From the NCBI GenBank assembly GCA_964565705.1, contig CAZMGD010000140.1, positions 1 through 9,013 on the forward strand: a DNA stretch of 9,013 nucleotides, given 5' to 3'. Position numbers and translations under genes: made by a program. This stretch comes from CAZMGD01 sp964565705 (GTDB lineage Bacteria; Actinomycetota; Acidimicrobiia; Acidimicrobiales; Ilumatobacteraceae). The notes beneath the pieces were generated by a model. That model saw only the letters and a program-made list of their open reading frames with translations, was not told where the DNA came from and searched no databases. Below are positions 1-8,394 of the stretch, in pieces (within the stretch, counting starts at the first letter, position 1; the number at the start of each line of letters is the position of its first letter).

Positions 1-2145
1 GATGATCCGGGGGATGTGGTGTTGTCGGGGACGGCGATGCCGACGACGGTGATGATCTCGCCGGTGTCGGCGACCGCGTACACGGTCAGTGTCTCCGGGA
101 TGTCCGTGAGCGGGACCGTCATCGCGAACGTGCCAGCGGGCGCGGCGATGGATTCGGCAACCAACCTGAGCGCTGCGTCGACCTCGACGGACAACACCGT
201 GACCTACAACCTCCCTGACGCGACCGCACCCAGCGTGATGATCAACCAGGGCGCGATGCAGGTGGATCCGACGTCGACACTGCCGATCGTGTTCGACGTG
301 CTGTTCAGCGAGCCGGTGACCGGCTTCGCCGGCATGGCCGACGTGCAACTCGCCGGCACGGCGGTGCCCACCGCCTGGTCGGTGGTGCCGGTCAGCCAGC
401 AGCAATACACGGTGTCGGTCACCGCCGTGACCCAGTCGGGCACGGTGACCGCCACGGTCCCCGCTGGCGTCGCGCAGGACCTCTCGAGCAACACGAACAC
501 GGCGTCGACTTCGACGGACAACACCGTGACCTACAACATGCCGGACCTGACGCCACCGACGGTCACGATCAACCAGGGCGCCGCGCAGGTGGATCCGACG
601 TCGGTGTCGCCGATCGTGTTCGACGTCGTGTTCTCCGAGCCGGTGACCGGTTTCGTCGCGTTGGACGTCCAGGTGGTCAGCACGGCCGGCGCAGTGACCG
701 CGTCCGTGTCACCGGCGAGTGGTGCGGTGTACACGGTGTCGGTGATGGGCATGTCGCAGGACGGCACGGTGACGGCGACGATCCCAGCAGGTGCTGCGAT
801 GGACGCAGGAGGCAACCTGAGCACGGCGGCCACGTGGACCGACAATGAGGTGACCTTCGAGTTCGACGAGAACGATCAGACACCGCCGGCGGTGACCATC
901 GACCAGGGCGCCGCGCAGGCGGATCCGACCTCACTGTCGCCGATCGTGTTCGACGTCGTGTTCTCCGAGCCCGTGACCGGCTTCCAGGCCATGGACGTCC
1001 AGGTGGTCAGCACGGCTGGGCCGGTGACGTGGTCGGTGTCGCCGGCGAGCGGCGCTGTGTACACGGTGTCGGTGATGGGCATGTCGCAGGACGGCATGGT
1101 GACCGCGACGATCCCTTCGGGAGCGGCGATGGACGCTGCAAACAACCTGAATGTGGCATCGACGTCGACGGACAACGAGGTGACCTTCGACTTCGACGAG
1201 GGAGATCAGACCCCTCCATCGGTGACGATCAACCAGGGTGCCGGGCAGGCGGACCCCACGTCCGTCCCGTCGATCGTCTTCGACGTGGTGTTCTCGGAAC
1301 CCGTCACCGGGTTCGCCACGGGTGAGGTGACGATCAGCGGCACGGCGGGCGCGATGACCGGAACCGTCACCGGTTCAGGTGCCACGTACACCGTCACGGT
1401 CACGGATATGGCCACGAGTGGAACGGTGATCGCCACGATCGCCGCGGGCGTCGCCATCGACGCTGCCAACCACCCGAACATCGCGGCCACGTGGACGGAC
1501 AACGAGGTGACGTACCAGCTCGCGGCGGTCTTGACGATCCAGGACCTGGGCGACATCACGCGGCCGAACGACCCGGGGCAGGCGGGGGCGGTCGTGACGT
1601 TCGCGTTGCCGACGACGATGGGTGGCATCCAGCCGGTCAACGTCAGCTGCTCGCCCGGATCCGGCGTGTTCTACCCGCTCGGTCCGACGACGGTGACCTG
1701 CACGGCGACCGACTCGGCGCAGGGGCAGCAGGCGATCTCGGCGCTGGCGACGGCCACCGACACGTTCGTGGTCACGGTGATCGACGTCGAGCCGCCGATC
1801 ATCGCCGACAACCCGGACCTGACCCGTATCACCTCGGGCCCGCCGGTGACGGTCACGTTCGGCCTTCCCGCCGCGTCCGACAACTCGGGCGTGCCCCCGA
1901 CGGTGGTGTGCACGCCCCCATCGGGCACCGCGTTCGCGATCGGCGTCGCCACGGTCACCTGCACGGCCACCGACGGTGCCGGCAACATGGCGTCGTCGAG
2001 CTTCACCGTCACGGTCATCCCTCAAGAGGGCGAACTGCCGGCAACCGGTGGCGATCTCCAGACGCCGCTGTCGGTCGCCGCGGCCACGACACTCGTCGGC
2101 GCCCTGCTGCTCCTACAGCGCCGTCGCACACGCCCGATCCGCTGA
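1..2145 (+). CDS. LPXTG-anchored surface protein with tandem Ig-like and HYR domains (5' partial)
   Basis: The reading frame is open from base 1, and the first codons already lie inside a repeat unit, so the true start and signal peptide are upstream of the window; the first in-frame ATGs are internal. The visible 714 codons hold one partial and four complete bacterial Ig-like units (Big_12-like, recognised by the recurrent INQG..Q.DPTS, IVFDVVFSEPVTGF, YTVSV and S.STDN.VT motifs). Two HYR (hyalin repeat)-like domains follow (about 1531-1785 and 1786-2025), each with a paired V.C.P and TVTCTATD signature. The protein ends in LPATGG, a hydrophobic segment and an RRRTRPIR tail, the classic sortase sorting signal. 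It is therefore probably exported and covalently attached to the cell wall as an extended stalk, for adhesion or as part of a larger exoprotein. Any catalytic or binding head would be N-terminal and is not visible. It converges on metH with only 43 bp between stop codons. Ligand and role are unknown. Confidence 0.93.
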   Translation, partial: DDPGDVVLSGTAMPTTVMISPVSATAYTVSVSGMSVSGTVIANVPAGAAMDSATNLSAASTSTDNTVTYNLPDATAPSVMINQGAMQVDPTSTLPIVFDVLFSEPVTGFAGMADVQLAGTAVPTAWSVVPVSQQQYTVSVTAVTQSGTVTATVPAGVAQDLSSNTNTASTSTDNTVTYNMPDLTPPTVTINQGAAQVDPTSVSPIVFDVVFSEPVTGFVALDVQVVSTAGAVTASVSPASGAVYTVSVMGMSQDGTVTATIPAGAAMDAGGNLSTAATWTDNEVTFEFDENDQTPPAVTIDQGAAQADPTSLSPIVFDVVFSEPVTGFQAMDVQVVSTAGPVTWSVSPASGAVYTVSVMGMSQDGMVTATIPSGAAMDAANNLNVASTSTDNEVTFDFDEGDQTPPSVTINQGAGQADPTSVPSIVFDVVFSEPVTGFATGEVTISGTAGAMTGTVTGSGATYTVTVTDMATSGTVIATIAAGVAIDAANHPNIAATWTDNEVTYQLAAVLTIQDLGDITRPNDPGQAGAVVTFALPTTMGGIQPVNVSCSPGSGVFYPLGPTTVTCTATDSAQGQQAISALATATDTFVVTVIDVEPPIIADNPDLTRITSGPPVTVTFGLPAASDNSGVPPTVVCTPPSGTAFAIGVATVTCTATDGAGNMASSSFTVTVIPQEGELPATGGDLQTPLSVAAATTLVGALLLLQRRRTRPIR
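223..1533 (+). repeat. Four in-frame tandem Ig-like repeat units (about 327-330 bp each)
   Basis: The units begin at 223, 550, 880 and 1210, each at a T-x-P-x-V-x-I-x-Q-G motif; a fifth, partial unit occupies 1-222. Unit lengths are 109, 110 and 110 codons, with a slightly shorter last unit. Units 2 and 3 are closest at the DNA level: 605-641 equals 935-971 (37 nt) and 727-766 equals 1057-1096 (40 nt), both exactly 330 bp apart. Units 2 and 3 each end with an acidic linker (DEND, DEGD) absent from the earlier junctions, so the array looks like local duplication of one module. Domain assignment is by motif only. Confidence 0.9.
2035..2142 (+). other. C-terminal cell-wall sorting signal (LPATGG, membrane segment, basic tail)
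   Basis: The last 36 codons encode LPATGG, a short polar stretch, a hydrophobic run (SVAAATTLVGALLLL) and a basic end (QRRRTRPIR). This order is the hallmark of sortase substrates: sortase cleaves between T and G and joins the threonine to the cell wall. No sortase gene lies in this window, so the enzyme must be encoded elsewhere. Confidence 0.9.
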
Positions 2146-2162
2146 CCGGGCGGCTCCGGATC

Positions 2163-2188
2163 CTTCGTCGCCCGCTGTTGCGGCAACT

Positions 2189-2204
<16 letters not shown>
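2163..2204. terminator. Strong bidirectional hairpin between convergent genes, overlapping the metH stop
   Basis: A perfect 15-bp inverted repeat, CTTCGTCGCCCGCTG at 2163-2177 and its complement at 2190-2204, encloses a 12-nt loop that itself contains TTGC-G-GCAA. It lies between the surface-protein stop (2143-2145) and the metH 3' end. The right arm contains two bases of the metH TGA (2189-2191) and encodes its last four residues. There is no T-tract on either side, so it would be a non-canonical (L-shaped or Rho-assisted) terminator or an mRNA 3'-end stabiliser. The symmetry fits a shared terminator for both convergent genes. Confidence 0.8.
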
Positions 2205-5674
<3,470 letters not shown>

Positions 5675-5682
5675 GGCCAGCC

Positions 5683-5710
5683 ACGCTACCGGCGCGCCCC
5701 CGCTGGTCAG
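5683..5710 (-). promoter_or_regulatory. Putative metH promoter, leaderless type
   Basis: On the minus strand, CTGACC (5710-5705) is followed after 16 nt by TAGCGT (5688-5683), then 8 nt and the metH ATG. TAGCGT fits the actinobacterial TANNNT -10 pattern, and CTGACC matches four of six bases of TTGACA. No Shine-Dalgarno sequence precedes this ATG. The spacing puts transcription initiation at or within a base or two of the start codon, so the mRNA would be leaderless. This is motif-based inference. Confidence 0.5.
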
Positions 5711-5738
5711 GGCCAGCATTGCCCGCCCGCCCGTTGTC

Positions 5739-5791
5739 CGAACCTGCGGTCGTATCGCGCCCGTTGTGGGCCTGGTTCGACCGCAGGTTCG
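5739..5791. repeat. Perfect 14-bp inverted repeat in the metH/pepA divergent region
   Basis: CGAACCTGCGGTCG at 5739-5752 is exactly complementary to 5778-5791, with a 25-nt spacer. The spacer carries its own small dyad GCCC-GTTGT-GGGC (5759-5771), so the whole can fold as a two-tier hairpin. A direct repeat CCCGTTGT (5730-5737 and 5760-5767) overlaps it. It lies 65 bp upstream of the metH start and ends 12 bp before the assembly gap. It could be a two-half-site operator for a dimeric regulator, a transcript hairpin, or a dispersed repeat; the sequence does not decide. Confidence 0.75.
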
Positions 5792-5803
5792 TGGGGGGTG
5801 TCG

Positions 5804-5903
5804 NNNNNNNNNNNNNNNNNNNNNNNNNNNNNNNNNNNNNNNNNNNNNNNNNNNNNNNNNNNNNNNNNNNNNNNNNNNNNNNNNNNNNNNNNNNNNNNNN
5901 NNN
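5804..5903. other. Assembly gap (exactly 100 N)
   Basis: There are exactly 100 undetermined bases, the conventional placeholder for a scaffold gap of unknown size. The seven bases before the gap (5797-5803) and after it (5904-5910) are both GGTGTCG, so the two contig ends may overlap and the real gap may be zero. No reading frame should be drawn through it. Confidence 0.97.
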
Positions 5904-5914
5904 GGTGTCGCTCG

Positions 5915-5920
5915 TACACT
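5915..5920 (+). promoter_or_regulatory. Putative pepA -10 element, leaderless type
   Basis: TACACT matches the TANNNT -10 pattern and lies 9 nt before the pepA ATG at 5930. No Shine-Dalgarno-like purine run precedes that ATG. Transcription would begin within about 3 nt of the start codon. The -35 position falls in the gap and cannot be read. Confidence 0.45.
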
Positions 5921-5929
5921 CGGACCACG

Positions 5930-7372
5930 ATGAGCCTGCCCACGATCACCGTCGCCCGCACGCAGCCCAAGACCGCCGACGCCGTCGGCGTCGCCGTCGC
6001 TGAATCCGGGCCCGTCCCGCGCTCGCTCGGCCTGAACCGCACCGCCCTCGCCGCGGTGGGGTTCGACGGGAAGGTGGGTCAGGTGCTGGCGCTGCCGGGC
6101 ACCTCGTACATCGCCATCGGCGTCGGGCCGGCCGGCAACGTGGAGCCCGGCGCACTGCGCACGGCCGCCGCGGCCCTTGCCCGGGCCGCCGCCAAGCGCG
6201 ACCACTTGGCGACCGGGCTCGCCGAGCTCGGAGCGGACGGGAAGGCAGCTGGTCAGGCGGTGGCCGAGGGGCTGCTGCTCGGCAGCTACCGGTACACCGC
6301 GATGCGCAGCAAGCCCGACGACGTGACCCCGAAGCTGGCCACGATCACCGTCGTCGTGCCCCAGGCCAAGGCCTCGGCGATCGCCGCCGGTGTCGAGCGC
6401 GGCGTCGTGACCGGCCACGCGACCGCGCTGGCACGCGATCTGTGCAACGCGCCACCCGGCCACCTCACCGCGCGCGGCATCGCCGATCGCGCGGTCGCGC
6501 TCGCTGCGGTTGCAGGTTTGCAGGTCGAGGTCTACAACCGCGACCAGCTCCAGGCGATGGGCTGCGGCGGGATCATCGCCGTCAACCAGGGGTCCAAGGA
6601 ACCGCCCCGCCTCGTCAAGCTGACGTACACGCCGCGCAATCCCACGGGCCACCTCGCGCTCGTCGGCAAGGGGGTCATGTACGACTCGGGTGGCCTCAGT
6701 CTCAAGCCGAGCGACGGCATGCACGCGCTGATGAAGCTGGACATGAGCGGCGCTGCCGCGGTGCTCGGGGCGATGACCGCGCTCAAGGGCCTGAAGTGCC
6801 GCACGAAGGTCACCGGCTGGCTCGTATGCACCGACAACCTCCCGTCGGGCAGCGCGATGAAGCTCGGCGACGTCCTCACGTTCCGCAACGGCAAGACGGC
6901 CGAGATCCACAACACCGACGCCGAGGGCCGGCTGATCCTCGCCGACGCGCTCTCGCTCGCCGTGGAGGAGCAACCCGACGCCGTCGTCGACATCGCCACG
7001 CTGACCGGAGCGTGCGTGGTCGCGCTGGGTCAGAAGATCGCCGGTCTCGTCGCCAGCGACCAGCAACTGGCCGACGAGCTGCTGGCGGCCGGCCGCGCGA
7101 CCGACGAGTCGCTGTGGCAGATGCCGCTCGCAAAGGAGTACCGCAAGCTGCTCGACAGCAACGTCGCCGACATGAAGAACGTCGGCGGGCCCTACGCCGG
7201 CGTGCTCACCGCGTCGCTGTTCCTCCACGAGTTCGTCGGCGACACGCCCTGGGCGCACCTCGACATCGCTGGCCCGATGCACGCCGACGCCGACGACGGC
7301 TGGCTGGCCCGCGGCGCCACCGCGTTTGGCACCCGCACGCTGATCGAGCTCGCCGTGTCGATGGCTCGCTGA
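5930..7372 (+). CDS. pepA: Leucyl aminopeptidase, M17 family
   Basis: This is a cytosolic metallo-aminopeptidase that removes N-terminal residues, typically leucine, from peptides during protein turnover; family members are two-metal hexamers. The 480 residues compare with 503 in E. coli PepA. The N-terminal domain (about 1-145) is divergent, as is usual. The catalytic domain carries every expected residue: K247 and D252 in VGKGVMYDSGG, K259 in LSLKPSDG, D271 in MKLDMSGAA, and D330, E332 and R334 in the family signature NTDAEGRL. These correspond to E. coli K270, D275, K282, D293, D352, E354 and R356. The K259-D271 interval is one residue longer than in E. coli. I chose the ATG at 5930 because it directly precedes a typical N-terminus and is the first start after the -10-like TACACT. 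It is divergent from metH and convergent with the unknown gene downstream. Some PepA proteins also bind DNA, but nothing here shows that. Confidence 0.96.
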   Translation: MSLPTITVARTQPKTADAVGVAVAESGPVPRSLGLNRTALAAVGFDGKVGQVLALPGTSYIAIGVGPAGNVEPGALRTAAAALARAAAKRDHLATGLAELGADGKAAGQAVAEGLLLGSYRYTAMRSKPDDVTPKLATITVVVPQAKASAIAAGVERGVVTGHATALARDLCNAPPGHLTARGIADRAVALAAVAGLQVEVYNRDQLQAMGCGGIIAVNQGSKEPPRLVKLTYTPRNPTGHLALVGKGVMYDSGGLSLKPSDGMHALMKLDMSGAAAVLGAMTALKGLKCRTKVTGWLVCTDNLPSGSAMKLGDVLTFRNGKTAEIHNTDAEGRLILADALSLAVEEQPDAVVDIATLTGACVVALGQKIAGLVASDQQLADELLAAGRATDESLWQMPLAKEYRKLLDSNVADMKNVGGPYAGVLTASLFLHEFVGDTPWAHLDIAGPMHADADDGWLARGATAFGTRTLIELAVSMAR

Positions 7373-7390
7373 CGCGTCGATGGCTCGCTG
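7357..7390 (+). repeat. Short tandem duplication across the pepA stop codon
   Basis: GTCGATGGCTCGCTG occurs at 7357-7371 and again at 7376-7390, a 19-bp period. The first copy encodes the last pepA residues (SMAR) and most of the TGA; the second lies just after the stop. This looks like a small slippage duplication that left the gene end intact. Confidence 0.85.
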
Positions 7391-7504
7391 CGCTCGCTGG
7401 CGGAGCTTGGGCTCGCCGAGGGGGGCCTCGCTGCGCTCGGCGTGAGTGGCTGCGGCGCAGGTTCGTTGCCGCGCTCGCTTCGTTCGGGGTGCTCGCTGCG
7501 CTCG
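7384..7504. repeat. Cluster of CTCGCTGCGCTCG-type short repeats
   Basis: The 13-mer CTCGCTGCGCTCG occurs at 7384-7396, 7427-7439 and 7492-7504, with a two-base variant CTCGCTTCGTTCG at 7474-7486. All lie in the non-coding stretch after pepA (7373-7585), with no supported gene in either strand. The copies are not true palindromes; their complements read GAGCGCAGCGAG. They resemble short intergenic repeats that I recall from some GC-rich actinobacterial genomes, but copy number elsewhere in this genome cannot be judged. Confidence 0.65.
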
Positions 7505-7507
7505 CGA

Positions 7508-7576
7508 AGCGTCGGCGACCTTGCTTGGGCGCGCTGCCTGTCGCTTTTGCGGGCAGGGAGCGCGCCCAACGACGCT
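7508..7576. terminator. Large compound hairpin between pepA and the convergent unknown gene
   Basis: TTGGGCGCGCTGCCTG (7525-7540) pairs with 7554-7569 at 15 of 16 positions. The loop contains a further CGC-TTTT-GCG mini-stem (7542-7551). An outer pair, AGCGTCG (7508-7514) with CGACGCT (7570-7576), closes the structure with a 10-nt bulge on the left. It ends 9 bp before the stop of the minus-strand gene, so it can terminate both converging transcripts. There is no T-tract, as at the surface protein/metH junction. Confidence 0.75.
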
Positions 7577-7585
7577 GGCCTGCGC

Positions 7586-8257
7586 TCACGCTGGGCGGAC
7601 CTCGCCGGGGAAGGGTTCGCAGCGGCCGAGGGCCAGCGCGGCGAGGCGGGGAGCGATCCCGATGGCGAGCAGGTGGTGCTCGGCGATCTCGGGCTCGTCG
7701 CCGGCGCTGAGCAGCACCCGGGCGATCGAGGTCGCCCTCGCGAGCGCGAGCTCGTCGGGCTGCCGGCGCGCTGGCGTCCACTCGGCGTGGGCCGCCTGCA
7801 GGTGCGGTGGCAACTTGTCGAGGAGCCGCCGAGGCAGTGGGGCGAGCTTGCGACGTACGGCGAGGCCCTCGGTCGACGAGCGGGTCAGACCGAACATCGC
7901 GCAGCGGTCCAGTGACTTGAGGAACGGGCCGGCCTTGCCGGTGGTGTACCCGAGCCCGAGCGCCCGGGCGGTCTCGCCGAGGTCGAGCTCGTATCCGTCC
8001 GGGTAGTGCTCCAGGCCGGCGACGAGCCGGCGCAGCAACCACAGCGACGTGGGTCCGACCACGCTCAGGTAGAACATCTCGGCATAGACCGATCGGACGT
8101 CGTAGCCGACCTTGTCGATCACGTGGTCGACCCAGGGCCGCACGACGACCGACGTCGGCAGCTCGGCCAGCTGGGAGGCCATCGCGAACGAGTCCGTGGT
8201 GACGAGCGCCCGCTCGGGCGCGGCGCCCTCGGGCACGAGGGCGAACGGGGTGGACAT
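7586..8257 (-). CDS. Conserved-looking protein of unknown function, possible winged-helix domain
   Basis: A 223-residue protein. The start is fixed by GGAGGT 7 nt before the ATG at 8257; longer upstream extensions would run into the divergent gene and lack a ribosome site. No signal peptide or membrane segment is evident. Residues about 35-85 form a mixed aromatic/leucine-rich region (VVVRPWVDHVIDKVGYDV, then FYLSVVGPTSLWLLRRLVAGL). Residues about 91-140 read like a winged helix-turn-helix: LDLGETARALGLG, a turn, a second helix GPFLKSLDRCAMFGL, then a basic wing (AVRRKLAPLPRR). Residues 141-160 are rich in proline and basic residues. The fold is my inference from pattern, and I do not recognise a named family. 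I recall similar unnamed proteins in actinobacteria but cannot check. It is divergent from the MoeB-like gene, so it could be a regulator of that gene, although nothing proves it. Confidence 0.85.
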   Translation of the reverse strand: MSTPFALVPEGAAPERALVTTDSFAMASQLAELPTSVVVRPWVDHVIDKVGYDVRSVYAEMFYLSVVGPTSLWLLRRLVAGLEHYPDGYELDLGETARALGLGYTTGKAGPFLKSLDRCAMFGLTRSSTEGLAVRRKLAPLPRRLLDKLPPHLQAAHAEWTPARRQPDELALARATSIARVLLSAGDEPEIAEHHLLAIGIAPRLAALALGRCEPFPGEVRPA

Positions 8258-8264
8258 GGTGGTG

Positions 8265-8270
8265 ACCTCC
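8265..8270 (-). promoter_or_regulatory. Shine-Dalgarno site that sets the start of the unknown gene
   Basis: On the minus strand, GGAGGT (8270-8265) sits 7 nt before the ATG at 8257. It is the only strong ribosome binding site in front of any start in this window, and it argues that this mRNA has a 5' leader. Confidence 0.85.
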
Positions 8271-8331
8271 GTCGGGTCGCTGTTCTGCGGGCGGGGAAGC
8301 CGTACGACAGAGGTGTGGGAGTGAGCGAGGC

Positions 8332-8349
8332 AGGTCCGGAAACGGACCT
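8332..8349. promoter_or_regulatory. 7-bp hairpin with GAAA tetraloop in the divergent intergenic region
   Basis: AGGTCCG (8332-8338), GAAA, CGGACCT (8343-8349) is a perfect 7-bp inverted repeat with a GNRA-type loop on the plus strand. It lies 33 bp before the -10-like element of the plus-strand gene and 75 bp upstream of the minus-strand start. It could be an operator, or a structure in the leader of the minus-strand gene. Confidence 0.6.
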
Positions 8350-8381
8350 CGCCGACTCCGTGCGAATCCTGAGCGGCTGGG

Positions 8382-8387
8382 TAGCAT
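8382..8387 (+). promoter_or_regulatory. Putative -10 element of the rhodanese-ThiF gene, leaderless type
   Basis: TAGCAT fits TANNNT and ends 7 nt before the ATG at 8395. No Shine-Dalgarno sequence is present, and the intervening TTAACCC cannot serve as one. A convincing -35 hexamer is not visible. The spacing predicts transcription starting at the A of the ATG. Confidence 0.5.
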
Positions 8388-8394
8388 TTAACCC

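Noticed and set aside
204..2025. Several minus-strand frames opposite the surface protein
   Set aside because: They echo the repeat periodicity of the sense gene (similar frames recur at each repeat), as expected for antisense shadows.
5675..5803. Cobalamin or SAM riboswitch upstream of metH
   Set aside because: No recognisable conserved core is present, and the promoter-like element lies directly at the start codon, leaving no leader for an aptamer.
7384..7504. CRISPR array
   Set aside because: The repeats are only 13 bp, irregularly spaced (43, 47 and 18 bp), and there are no cas genes nearby.
7442..7915. Plus-strand frames starting in the pepA downstream spacer
   Set aside because: They cross the repeat cluster and terminator and then run antisense to the 223-residue gene; no ribosome site or recognisable domain.
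7206..8387. A 393-codon minus-strand frame over the unknown gene and the spacer
   Set aside because: Its composition is Arg/Pro/Ala-rich, it runs through the terminator hairpin, and it is out of frame with the gene that has the GGAGGT site.
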